From Heterohyrax brucei (lineage: Eukaryota; Chordata; Mammalia; Hyracoidea; Procaviidae): a stretch of 64,000 nt of DNA. The stretch covers positions 19,813,431 through 19,877,430 of the forward strand of contig CM053146.1 in assembly GCA_028571685.1 (NCBI GenBank), read 5' to 3'. Shown piece by piece: positions 35,346 to 45,682 of this stretch. Under the pieces are notes generated by a model, which did no database searches, was not told the origin of the DNA, and saw only the letters and a program-made list of their open reading frames with translations. Position numbers and translations under genes: made by a program. Position 1 is the stretch's first letter, and every line of letters begins with the position of its first letter.

Positions 35346-36655
35346 CACCTCGTTGAGAGTGATGGGGCATCTGCCCTATGAGCCACTCCCTACAGTTCAT
35401 CTTGCCTGGAAGGCTGATGAATTTCTCTCCTCACCTGGGAGGTGGGACCCTCACAGGCAGTTATCACTCATGTAATTAATTGCTTTCTGGATAGCCATCT
35501 CCTTACCCCGTCTACCCTCCTCTAACTTCATTGTTTAAATCAAGTGGGGACTACGTTTCCCTGTTCCCTCCTTCCTTCTCTTCTTTCTACAGTCATTTCT
35601 GTGAAAGGAGCAACAGTTTCTTCCTAAACTAGGGGGAAAAAACATGCAGAACAGTATTAGATCAACTTGATGCTAATTTTGTTTTTGTCGGATAGATTCG
35701 CCAGACGGGAAGAAATAAAAATCTGCAGCACTTTTAAAAAATGAAACTTGTACAAGCCAATATATTTATTAAGAGGAACAGGCACTTGAAAGGGGCTTTT
35801 TCTTTAAGTATGATCAGATTCACCATTCCTCTGCACCATTTGTTTAAATTCCTACTGAGCTTTCAGAACACAGACTCTAAGGAGACAGAAAAAGTAAACT
35901 CTCCCTCCCTTACTTGGCCATATTTTAATGACCCTATTCATATCTACCCCAAGAAATGTGGGGAATGGTTTCTAGCTGCTGGAATATTAGCAATGTCGGC
36001 TGATTGCTTCATTACGAGCTTGTCTCTGTTGGTTTCCTTGTGTTGCAAAGTTTGTGAAGAAGTTTAAACAAATCAACATTTTGGGATATTTCCTTTTTCT
36101 CTGTTTTTCTTTGCAGAGCAGCTCAAGCCCTGCTGGAATCCAGGCACACACATAACCTTTCCCAGCTTATTTTGGCAAGAAGGTGACTGTTGAGATGAAG
36201 ACAGTATGCTTTCGGTTTGAGGATAGACTGCAGACTCCATGCCTTAGTCTCCTGCTAGTAAGAAGTTTTGAGCTATAAAAAAGCAACAGAAGGTTTGGGA
36301 GTGGGGCAAATTGGTGTCTCAGAGAAAGTCTTTGACCAAGTGTTGAGACGCCAAGTCTTGGTCCTAAATCTGGTCACAAATGTGTGAACTCGGGCAAGTT
36401 CCAGGACACTCATTCAGTTGGCAACTTCCTGTAAGCCAGACACCACGCTATGTGTCATGACACGAGCCAGCACGACCAGCAAGATCTTTGTTCACGTGGA
36501 GCTTAGGCTTTGTTAATAAACCCACAGATAAATATATCATTACAAACTGAATGAGGAAAAGAAAGATGCTCTGAGAGCTTATGATTGGAGTCCTGTCTAG
36601 TATAGGAAGATGGAGGCAGAAAAGGCTGTTCTGAGACAGAGGTCTGCACTGACAT
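35346..36655. other. Mostly single-copy-like DNA
   Basis: No exon recognised. A weak, old L2-like segment may lie at about 36400-36560 ('AGCCAGACACCACGCTATG', 'CACGTGGAGCTTAGGCTT'). A 108-codon plus frame (35741-36067) has no known domain. Confidence 0.3.
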
Positions 36656-36659
36656 AAAG

Positions 36660-36840
36660 AAGTGAAGCCAAACCAGCTGCTCTTAAGTCAGCTCTGACTG
36701 ATGGTGGCCCCAACTCATGCTCCTTAGGGTTTTCGGTGGCTGATTTTTCAGAAGTAGATCTCCCAAGCTTTCCTCTGGGTGGACTCAAACCTCCAGCCTT
36801 TCGTTAGTAGGCAAGCACGTTAATCACTCAGGGACTCCAT
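36660..36840 (-). mobile_element. AfroSINE, longer variant
   Basis: 'TCCTTAGGGTTTTCGGTGGCTG', 'TTTTTCAGAAGTAGATC' and the head complement 'CAAGCACGTTAATCACTCAGG' are present. This is the first AfroSINE after a 21-kb gap that includes the CpG island. Confidence 0.75.
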
Positions 36841-36884
36841 CGAAGAATGAGGAGAGGAAGAAATGATGTTCCTATTCATCCTTC

Positions 36885-37330
36885 TGTTCTCCTGTAAAAT
36901 GGAATGGATGAGGAAATCCAGGCCCCAAAAGAAGTGACTTAGCCATCATTACACAGTGTTTTAGATCCAGATTTTGTGTAAGAAATCGGCCCCAAGCTCA
37001 ATGGAATAAAACAGTCATTTATTATGTTCACAGGTTCTCTGGGTCAGGATTTTGAACAGGACCTAATGGTGACACCTTGTCCCTGCTGCAGAGTGTCAGG
37101 GGCCTGTATTACTTGAAGATGGGCTGGAATCATCTAAAAAGCTTGCACATTCACATATCTGGGGTTGGATTCTGGCTGTTGACTAGAGGCTTCAGTTGTT
37201 TTACATCTGAGACTTGTTTAGGCTAGTTTAGGCTTTCTTACAACATGGTAGCTGGGTTCCAAATGCTGGCATAATCAGCAGTGGCCCCGTGAAAACTGTG
37301 TAACCTTGGAAATCACATAGCATCACTGCG
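36885..37330 (-). mobile_element. Old repeat fragments (MIR-like, then MER-like)
   Basis: At 36885-36975 'TGGATGAGGAAATCCAGGCCCC' and 'TTACACAGTGTTTTAGATCC' look like a minus MIR. From about 36985 to 37330 the sequence ('AAAACAGTCATTTATTATG', 'ACAACATGGTAGCTGGGTTCC') resembles an old medium-reiteration repeat, but its class was not resolved. Confidence 0.4.
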
Positions 37331-37799
37331 GCTATATTCTGTTCGTTAAGAACATCACAGAGTCCTGCCTAGGTTCAAGGAGAGGGAAAATACACTCCAC
37401 CTCTGATGGAAAGTGACAGGACTGTGAAAGAGCTTGTACAAGCAGTGCAATAGACATGATCAATCTTGATATAGACACTGGGAAGACTGGAAAGCAAGAC
37501 CTGGGCTAACCAACTATGTGTGTTTTTGTGAACCAGCTACAGACCCCAGTAGCAAAAACTGGGAGTGCTAGAAAGAGACCCAGTCCTTACCCACAGGGAG
37601 TTCACACTCTAATCCAGAACTTCACAGATGTGGCCGTGATGGAGAATACACAGGAGCAGGCTGTGGCTGAGAGGAGCTGGGGAACCAGTTCCTAAGCTGA
37701 ATAAGGCAGACTAAAACAACTAATTAAGGACCAAAGCGTTTTCCTGGCTTTCATTCAGGTCCTGGAGCCAGGCTGGGGAATGAAGTTTGTCAATACCAT
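37331..37799. other. Single-copy-like DNA, nothing certain
   Basis: A weak resemblance to old LINE 3' sequence ('CCCACAGGGAGTTCACACTC' near 37600) is noted but not supported enough to name. Confidence 0.25.
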
Positions 37800-37890
37800 A
37801 TATTGCAGATGAGTCCAAGTCATAGCAACCCGATAGGACAGAGCAGAACTGCTCCAAAGGGTTTTCAAAGCCACAGGGCACCAGGTTAAT
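37800..37890 (-). mobile_element. AfroSINE fragment
   Basis: Only the tail-side half is present: 'GATGAGTCCAAGTCATAGC', 'AACCCGATAGGACAGAGCAG' and 'CAAAGGGTTTTCAAAGCC'. The head half is missing. Confidence 0.75.
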
Positions 37891-38081
37891 GTATAGTTAC
37901 TGAAATATGAGTAAAAATGTATCATCTGGGGAACAGAAGACGCTAGATAAGCTAAGAATTGTAAAGTTTATATGAATGAACAAAGAAGCAAGGGTAGGCA
38001 AGAAAATCCTGAAAAAGAAAAGCAGTCACTCTAAAGGTAAAAAGCAGCCTTATCAAACCTTATAAAGCCTCTATAATTAAA

Positions 38082-38250
38082 GCAGAAACTCTGGTGACAT
38101 AGTGGTTAAGTGCTGCATCTGCTAAACAGAAGGTCAGCATTTGAATCCATCAGGTGCTCCTTGGAAACTGCGGAGCATTTCTACTCTGTCCTATAGGGTC
38201 ACTATGAGTCACAATGAATGGCAATGGGTTTGGTTTGGATTTGGGATATA
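38082..38250 (+). mobile_element. AfroSINE, full length
   Basis: Head 'AACTCTGGTGACATAGTGG', body 'AGAAGGTCAGCATTTGAATCC', central 'TCCTATAGGGTCACTATGAG' and tail 'GGCAATGGGTTTGGTTTGG' are all well kept. Confidence 0.9.
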
Positions 38251-38683
38251 ATTAAAGCTGACTGGATACAGAGACTGATTCAGTGGAATATAAAGTCTAG
38301 AAATAGATCTAACTGTATATGGCAATCTGGTTTTGATAAAGGTGGAATCCTGAAGAATAAAAGATACACTTTTTTAGAAGTTGTATTGGCATAGACAGCC
38401 ATGTGAAAAAAGAAAACTTCAGTCCATTCTTCACACTGTTCAACAGTATAAATTCCAAAGGCATCCACAATTTAGATGTAGAAATAAAACTCTTCAAGTA
38501 CTTCAGCATGTATCATTCCACTAGAACTTCAGAACAGGAAAAATTTTACCAGCTTGACTGAAATCCAGAGGCAAAAGAGGAAAAAATGATCATTTTGATT
38601 ATATATATGTATATAGTTTTTCTTTCCTGAGAAACATTAAGAATTTAAAAAATCAAAAGAGAAACAAGTAAAAACGATGTGTT

Positions 38684-39458
38684 TGAAGACGACAGAAACT
38701 TGCTTCTCGAAAAGGGCTTGAAGCACTTGCTGATAAAGATCGAAAACCACTGCCTTAAGTATGGGTATACCTCAACATCAAGAAAACAAAAATCCTTACA
38801 ACAAGACCAATAAGTAACATCGTTATAAATGGGGAACAGATTGAGGTTGTCAAGGATTTCATTTCACTTCTGTTCACAGTCAACACCCATGAAAGCAGCA
38901 GTCAAGAAATCAAAAGATGCATTGCATTGGGCAAATTGGCTGCAAAAGACTTCTTTAAAGTGTTGAAAAGCAAAGATACTGCCTTGAAGACTAAGTTGAA
39001 CCTGACCCCAGCCATGGTGTTTCCAGTTGCCTCCTGCACGTGTGAAAGCTGGATGATAAACAAGGCAGAAAAAGAATGGCTGTCTTTGAATTGTGTTGTT
39101 GGCGAATGCATTGAATAAACCATGGACTTCCAAAAGAATGAACAAATCTGTCGTGGAAGAATTACAACCAGGATACTCCTTAGAAGCAAATGTTGTAAGA
39201 CTGTGTCCCACATACTTTGGATCTGTTATTAGAAGGATCATTCCCTGAGAAGGATATCATACTTGGTAAAGTAGAGGGTCAGTGAAAAAGAAGAAGACCC
39301 CCAACAACCTGGATTGGCACAGTGGCTGCAGCAGTGGGCTCAGGCATAGCAGCAGCAGTTGTGAGGATGGTGTACAACAAGGCAGAGTTTTGTTCTTTTG
39401 TACACAGGGTTTCTATGAACCAGAACCAAGTCAGTGGCACCTAACAACAAATCTGTTA
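38684..39458 (+). mobile_element. RTE-type LINE, 3' part
   Basis: Plus-strand copy of the 3' ~775 bp of an RTE LINE, from the end of the reverse-transcriptase region to the 3' terminus. Decoded pieces include 'GKLAAKDFFKVLKSKD' (38927 onward), which follows the same order as the minus copy 'LGKSATKDLFKMFKS' near 40130. It closes with 'GTGGCACCTAACAACAA', the LINE end that the AfroSINE tail resembles. Stops and frameshifts are frequent, so it is inactive. Confidence 0.85.
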
Positions 39459-39467
39459 CACAGAAGC

Positions 39468-39668
39468 ATTGTGGTTATGTGTTGAGTTGATTCTAACTCA
39501 TTGTGACCCTGTAGGACAGCGTACTATTGCCCCCATAGGATTTCCTAGGCTGTGGTCTTTACGGGAGCAGATCATCAGGTCTTTTTACTCCAGAGTAGTG
39601 AGTTCAAACCACCAACCTTATGATAAGCAGCCAAGCTCTTAACCATTGCACCACCAGGGCTCCCCAGG
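39468..39668 (-). mobile_element. AfroSINE between two RTE copies
   Basis: This well-kept minus copy ends with the head complement 'CTCTTAACCATTGCACCACC' and 'AGGGCTCC'. It lies precisely in the spacer between a plus and a minus RTE copy. Confidence 0.85.
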
Positions 39669-39671
39669 GAA

Positions 39672-41470
39672 GGATTGTTGTTGTTAGAATTCAGTCCTTA
39701 CCCTATGTACAACAGAACAAAACACTGCCTGGTGTTGCTCCATTCCCACAGTCATTATACTTGAACCCATTGTTGTAGTGATTGTGTCAATCCGTTCTCA
39801 TTCAGGGTCTTACTCTTTTTTGCTGACCCTCTACCAAACGTAATGTCCTTCTGTGAGACTGATCCCTCCTGACAACATGTCCAAAATATGTGAGATATAG
39901 TCTCACCATTCTTGCTTCTAAGGAGCACTATGGTTGTATTTCTTCCTAGACAGATTTGTTCATCCTTTTGATAGTTTAGGACATATTCAACATTCTTTTC
40001 CAACACCACAGTTCAAAGACAGCAATTCTTCTTTGTCTTCCTTAATTGTTGTCCGGTTTTTGCGATTAAAATCTCATAGCTTGGGTCAAGAGTACCTAGC
40101 CTTCAAGGTGACAGTATGCTTTTGAACATTTTAAAGAGATCTTTTGTAGCTGATTTGCCCAGTGTAATACATCTTTTGATTTCTTGACTGCTGCTTTCAT
40201 GAGTGTTGATTGTGGATCCAAGAAAAATGAAATCCTTGACAATCTCAATCTTTCCTGTGTTCGTCATGATGTTGCTTATTGGTACAGTTGTAAGGATTTT
40301 TGTTTTCTTGATGTTCAGGTCTTTGTCTTCATCAGTAGGTGCTTCAAATCCTCCTTCAGCAAACAAGGTTGTATCATCTGCATAATACAGGTTGTTAATG
40401 CGTCTCCCTCCAATCCTGATGTCCCATTCTTCTTCATGTAGCTTAAAACCAAATCCACTGCCATCAAGTCATGACCGACTTATAGCGACCATAAAAGTCA
40501 GAGTAGAGCTGCCCCATAGAGTTTCCAAGGCATGCCTGGCGGATTTGAACTGCCAACCTGTTGGTTAGCAGACATAGCACTTAACTCACTATGCCACCAG
40601 GGTTTCCTCATGTAGTTTAGCTTCTCAGATTATTTGCTCAGTATACAGATTGAGTAGGTATAAATGAAAGGATACAACCCTAACACACACCTTTCCTGAC
40701 TAAACCATGCAATATCTCCTTGTTCTGTTTGAATATCTGCTTCTTGTTCCATGTCCTCATGTCCTCATGAGCACAGTTAGGTGTTCTGTAATCCCCATTC
40801 TCTGCAATGTTATCCAAAAATTTTTATGATACATGCAGTCAAATGCTTTTGTGTAGTCAGTAAAACATAGGTAAACATCTTTTTGCTATTCCTTGCTTCC
40901 AACCAAGATCCACCCAACATAAGCAAGGATATCCCCACTTCCATGTCCTGGTCTCAATCCAGCCTGAATTTTTGGCAGTTCCCTGTCAACATATTGCTGC
41001 AGCCACTTTTGGATGATCTTTAGTCAAGTTTTCTTTGTGTGTGATATTAATAATACTGTTTCATAACTTGTGAATTCAGTTGGATCACCTTTCTTGAGAA
41101 CAGTCATAATTATGGATCTCTTCTAGTTGGTTGGCCAGGTAACTCTCTTCTGAATTTCTTGGCACAGTCAAGTGAACACTTCCAGTGCTGCATCCAGTTG
41201 TTGAAACATCTTAATTGGTATTCTGTGAATTTCTGAAGCTTGTTTTTCAACAGTGCCTTCAGTGCAACTTGGACTTCTTTCAAAACCATCAGTTCCTCAT
41301 ACATATGCTATTTCTTGAAATGGTTGACTGTCAAACAGTGCTTTTTGCACAGTAACTCTGTGTATTCCTTCATCTTCTTTGGATGCTTTCTGTGTCATTT
41401 CATATTTTCTGCACAGAATCCTTCACTACTGCAACTCAAGGCTTGAATTTTTTCTTGAGTTCTTTCAGTT
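39672..41470 (-). mobile_element. RTE-type LINE, minus, split by an AfroSINE
   Basis: About 1.6 kb of RTE sequence (excluding the inserted SINE at 40444-40606) reads on the minus strand. A peptide at 40103-40366 shows the recognisable order '...DEDKDLNIKKTKIL...' then 'KDFIFLGSTINTHESSSQEIKRC'. Farther 5' lie reverse-transcriptase remnants, for example at 40730-41290. The family is known to encode an endonuclease and reverse transcriptase. This copy lacks the 5' part and is frameshifted. Together with the plus copy at 38684-39458 it forms a tail-to-tail inverted pair. Confidence 0.85.
40444..40606 (-). mobile_element. AfroSINE inserted in RTE with target duplication
   Basis: The copy is flanked by 'TTCATGTAGCTT' (about 40433-40444) and 'CTCATGTAGTTT' (about 40608-40619), a target duplication with two differences. 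Inside are 'ATAGAGTTTCCAAGGCATGC' and 'CACTATGCCACCAGGGTTTCC'. The insertion postdates the RTE. Confidence 0.88.
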
Positions 41471-41549
41471 TGAAAAGGATTATTTATATATAAGTAAATT
41501 CTAAAAATAGAGAAAAAGCCCCAAAACCTTTTGGTAAAGTGACATTTTT

Positions 41550-42480
41550 CAGAAAGACATGAAAGTGGCTCTGATTTATATAAAAAGATGCTCAGCTTCT
41601 AACAAGAGGATAGCAATGTATTACTTTTCATCTATCAGCCTGACAAAAAGCCAAAGCTTAACAATATACTCTGATGGTGAGGCTATAGGGAAGCAAGCAC
41701 TCTCATGCAGTGTAGGTAGAAATACAAATGGATAAGCTACATGGAGAGGAATTTGGAATATCTAGCAAAATTACATATGCATATACATCTTGAACCTACC
41801 AACCTGGTTTCTAGGTATCTATCTCATACAGAACATGTGTAGAAATTATGAATAACACCACTCTTTGTAAAATACCAGCCAAAAAAACTCCATACCTACT
41901 GCACTGAGTCGATTTCAATTCATAGCAACCCTATAGACAGAGTAAAACTACTCCATAGAGTTTCCAAGGAGCACCTGGCAGACTTGAACTGTCAGCCTTC
42001 TTATTAGCAGCCATAGCACTTAACCACTACACCACCAGGGTTTCCTTTTCCTAGGAAAAAAATATATGCATATATACCTGGAAGCCTCCCAGATATCTTT
42101 GGGTAGAGAAAGAATGAATGAACTACAGCACATTTTTACAAAATGAACATCACACAACTATAAAAAGAAGTAAGGAATATTTATCTGTTACATGAACAGC
42201 TAAGTGAAACAAACAAGGGAGCGAAAGTATGTACAGTACAGACAAATTATCTTTAAATCAGGATAATACAAATGTGTGTGTGTGTGATTCGTTTATATAT
42301 AAAAATGTTATGTGAATATGTATAAGTCAGTACACTATAAAATGTTTCTAGAATATCTCTGCAGAGAGGAGACAGCGATGGAAGCTACCCTTCTTTGAAT
42401 GACCCTGTTTTTCAGACCTGACTTTGGAACTATGAAAATATTTTACATTATTACACAAAAAAATTTATTGTTAAGCAATT
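41550..42480 (+). mobile_element. Old L1 fragment, 3' part, split by an AfroSINE
   Basis: 'TCATCTATCAGCCTGACAAAAAG', 'AGCAAGCACTCTCATGCAG' and 'CATCACACAACTATAAAAAG' are landmarks of the L1 ORF2 C-terminus and 3' UTR. The AfroSINE at 41880-42050 cuts it. No useful frame remains. Confidence 0.7.
41880..42050 (-). mobile_element. AfroSINE inserted in old L1
   Basis: A good minus copy with 'TACTGCACTGAGTCGATTTC', 'ATAGAGTTTCCAAGGAGCACC' and 'CACTTAACCACTACACCACC'. Confidence 0.9.
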
Positions 42481-42644
42481 CAAAACTTGCAAGTAAAATG
42501 AAATAAATGAGCCATGAATACATGTCCAGTTAGTGGGTACAAAGAAAAATATTCCATGTGACTTTAAAATGTGATATACCTTTTTTGTCCTATATACTTC
42601 TAAGACAAAAAAGATAAGGGAAAAACTCTAAATTGTTCTCAGTA
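42481..42644. other. AT-rich spacer
   Basis: AT-rich, no feature recognised, probably further decayed L1 sequence. Confidence 0.25.
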
Positions 42645-42806
42645 ATCATAAAACCCATTGCCATTCAACTGATTCTGATTCCTAGTAACCCAATGGGATA
42701 GAGTACAAGTACTCCATATGATTTCCAAGAAGCAGCTGCTGGAATCAAACTGCCAGTCTTTTGGATAGCAGCCAAGCTTTTAACCAGTGCACCACCAAGG
42801 CTCTTC
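42645..42806 (-). mobile_element. AfroSINE
   Basis: Minus copy with 'AAAACCCATTGCCATTCAAC', 'CATATGATTTCCAAGAAGCAGC' and 'TTTAACCAGTGCACCACC'. It is somewhat more diverged than its neighbours. Confidence 0.85.
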
Positions 42807-43095
42807 AGTAATCATACTTTTGGTAAAAGGCTGGCATTGTTTTAAGATGTTGTGTATATAGCATGAAATAAAGCAAATGAGTAATCATGTTAGTATCTTT
42901 GAAAGTTGGGACTTTTCAGTATGGGTGAAAGAAGATACAGATGTGATTGGTGTTAACTGCTTTGAGTTTGCTCCAACTTACAGTGATCTTGAATGTAAGA
43001 GAACAAAATGTTGCCCAGTCTTGTACCATCTTCGTGATGGCTGATAGGGTTGAGTCCAGTTTTGCTGCTATTGATGTTAACCACAAGGTTTTTAC

Positions 43096-43107
43096 TGGCT
43101 TATTTCT
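43096..43107 (+). repeat. L1 target-site duplication, left copy
   Basis: TGGCTTATTTCT, identical to 44761-44772. The final T merges with the T-run of the inserted L1. Confidence 0.9.
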
Positions 43108-44760
43108 TTTTTTTTTTATTTTAATTTTTATTTAACATAACTGAGTGAAAATGTACATTCACATGTAAATTTACATGCCCCCCATATGCAGCTTCCGCTG
43201 CTCTCCCTATCCGGTGACTGCATACTGTTCCTCTCTGCTCCATACATGTCTCATCCTCCCAACAGTCTCCTTTCCCCTCCTCTCCTTCCACTCCCCTTCC
43301 TCCAGCCAGAGGTCAGCAAGATGATATCCTACAGACGTGTAGAACCATAAAGTGCTTCCAACATTTGGTTACTCTGCATTGCCATGTCCATTCCATTCCT
43401 GTCCAAAGAGTGGACCTTTGTTACAATTTATGGGAACGGGCAGCATCAGGGCCGGGGGCCATGCTCTCAGAGGAACCCCAGAACTGCTGGACCATCAGTT
43501 GAGGTCTTTTAGTGGAGATCTCATGATGCACCTCTTTTTATTCTTGTGTTGCGGTGAGGCTCCTCTCTGTGAGCTCCGTCATGGCTATCACTGGTGATGG
43601 CCGGGCACCATCCGGTTCTTCCGGTCCCAGGTCGATGTAGGTACCCACTCTTGTGGGTCTCTCTGTCTTCTCGGTTGTCTTTACCGCATGCCATTTTGGC
43701 CCTCGGTGAGCATCCGTTCCTGCTGAGTTGGGACCATTTGCTGTGTCCTCGGATGGCAGCTTGGCAGCTTTTAAGACCCCAGACGCCACTCACCAATGTG
43801 GGGTGCAGAGAGCTCTCTTAGCAAAACGCTAGTTGTGCCAATTGGCCTGGAATTCGCCTAAGAGCATGGTCCCCCGCCCCCCGCCCCAGCTACTCTATCC
43901 TTGCAGTATTGAGTCAAGATGGAAGGAGTACTCAAGTTATGCTGAAGTCCACTTAATGTTGTTCTTGTTCTTAATGTGTGCTGTCACCGCTTTCTCCCAA
44001 CTAGATTTCTAGTAACTACCTAAACTAAACCCTCCCCCCCTCGCCCTCCCTCCCTCCCTCCCCTCCCTTGCAGCTGTCAAAGAGTCTTTTCTTCTATACA
44101 CGAGTCTGTTTTTGAGATCTTATCGTAGAGGTCTCATACAGTATTTGTCCTTTTGTCGCTGACTACTCTCACTCAACATAATGTCTTCCAGTTGAAACCA
44201 GGTTAGGAGATGTTTCCTGGAATCATCGTTATTCTTTATCATTGCATAGTGCTCCATTGAGTATATGTACCACAGTTTACCTATCCATTCTTCTACTGTT
44301 GGGCATCTGGGTTGATTCCACCTTTTTGCTATTGTGGACTGTGCCGCAATAAACATTCTGGTGCATGTGTCCATCGGTGTGAAAGGCCTTGAATCTGTAG
44401 GATATATTCCAAGTAGTGGAATTACTGGGTCAAATGGTATATCGATATCCATTTTTTTAAGGAAGCACCAGATTGCCTTCCAAAGAGGCTGGACCATTTT
44501 GCAACCCCACCAACAGTGTAGGAGGGTTCCACTTTCTCCACAGCCTCTCCAGCATTTGTTGTTTTGTGTTTTCTGGATCATGGCCAATCTTGTTGGGGTG
44601 AGATGGTATCTCATTGTTGTCTTGATTTGAATTTCTTTAATAGCTAAAGATCGTGAACATGTCCGCATGTGTTTTTTGGCTGCCTGGATCTCCTCTTTAG
44701 TGAAATATCTGTCCATCTCCTTTGCCCATCGCTTAATTGGATGGTTTATCTTCTTGTTTT
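43108..44760 (-). mobile_element. 5'-truncated L1 with target duplication and ORF2 remnant
   Basis: About 1.65 kb in minus orientation, beginning with the complement of its poly(A) tail (T-run at 43107-43117) and flanked by the 12-bp direct repeat TGGCTTATTTCT at 43096-43107 and 44761-44772. It holds the full 3' UTR, with the complement of GGTCTTAAAAGCTGCC at 43763-43778, and the C-terminal end of ORF2 as an open frame (44120-44716). The exact target duplication and open frame indicate a fairly young insertion. It is truncated far short of a full ~6-kb L1. Confidence 0.92.
44120..44716 (-). pseudogene. L1 ORF2 protein, C-terminal fragment (198 codons open)
   Basis: The frame encodes the last part of the L1 ORF2 protein, which in full-length elements carries endonuclease and reverse transcriptase and acts in target-primed reverse transcription. 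Only the C-terminal part is present. A cysteine-rich motif of the form C-X3-C-X7-H-X4-C is intact (Cys55, Cys59, His67, Cys72 of the open frame), as known for ORF2 C-termini. The 'HYAMIKNND' and 'SQRQKDKYC' segments also fit the family. The endonuclease and reverse transcriptase are missing because of 5' truncation, so no enzyme activity is expected. The first Met is internal to the original protein. Confidence 0.88.
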
Positions 44761-44772
44761 TGGCTTATTTCT
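44761..44772 (+). repeat. L1 target-site duplication, right copy
   Basis: TGGCTTATTTCT, partner of 43096-43107. The repeat interrupted by the L1 resumes directly after it. Confidence 0.9.
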
Positions 44773-44905
44773 GACAGTAGATCACCAGACCTTTTTTCCT
44801 AGTCTGGGACTGCTGGAACCTGTCCACCACATCAGCCCTGCTGATCATAGCTTCCATCATCACAGCAATACACAAGTCCCCATAGGCCGGCAAACTGACA
44901 GAGTA

Positions 44906-45084
44906 TTCTCCCTGTATTTGAAGTTTTTGAAATTTTCATAACAGAAGTCATTCTAAATTTCAAACCGCAAAAATTTACAATGGGCCAGGGTTCAGATCTA
45001 GAGGAGGAGCACATGCTAGAGCTGGCAGCTGACTCCCTGCTGGCTTCCCGGCCTGCAAGACTGCCCTCAACCACCACCCTCCAT
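44906..45084. other. Short spacer, nothing recognised
   Basis: A short stretch between the split old repeat and the L2 segment. No feature is seen. Confidence 0.25.
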
Positions 45085-45350
45085 GTAGCCACCAGAGAGC
45101 TTCCTAAACTTCACCTGATTGGGACCCTGCTCCAAATTCTGCAGCAAGGCTCTCGGGATGGGATCCCAGCTCCTTCCTGTAGCACACTGTGCCCCTGCTG
45201 TCTCCCCTGAAGAGTCACTGCTTGCCAGGAATGCCCTTCCACCTCTCTTCTATTGGAGACCACCTCTGCAGCCTTCACAATTCTGCTCAGTCTTTACCTC
45301 CTCTGTGACACTTTATGCAGCTCCTGGAGACAAAGTGAAGTAGCACCTCA
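45085..45350 (+). mobile_element. L2 LINE fragment, 3' part
   Basis: 'TGCCAGGAATGCCCTTCC', 'CAATTCTGCTCAGTCTTTACC' and 'CTCTGTGACACTTTATGCAG' follow the pattern of the L2 3' region ('ctggaatgcccttcc...tcaaatgtcacctcc'). Highly decayed, no open frame. Confidence 0.5.
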
Positions 45351-45682
45351 CTCCCCACAGCGTCTCCAGCAGGTACGGTGCTGTGCCCATCCCCAACCCC
45401 ATGCTCCTACGCCCACATGCCCCCTTGAAACCATTTGTGTGGAGATGAGCTCAGGTCTCCAACTCTGTGTAAAATGCTTACCACTCAAAAAGTTCTCCAC
45501 GCATGCTGAGCCCTCAACCCCAACTGCAGTTCATTCCAGCTTCCAGCTTCATTTGCCTTCTTTGTTTAAAGCATCTACACCTGTCAGGTCTCACCCAGCT
45601 CTGATTGGGAAAACTTGATTTCTTCACAGCTTGGCTATGTTCGTAGGTTTGAAATTCCAAGGACAGGGAGAAGAGCTTTCTT

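Larger units (their letters stand above)
42940..44905 (-). mobile_element. Old RTE/AfroSINE-related repeat, split by an L1
   Basis: Left half 42940-43107 ('AAGAGAACAAAATGTTGCCC', 'GTTGAGTCCAGTTTTGCTGC') continues at 44773-44905 ('GACAGTAGATCACCAGACC', 'CTAGTCTGGGACTGCTGG') after removal of a younger L1. The order is that of the copies at 35050 and 57120, so the join is well supported. Confidence 0.75.
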
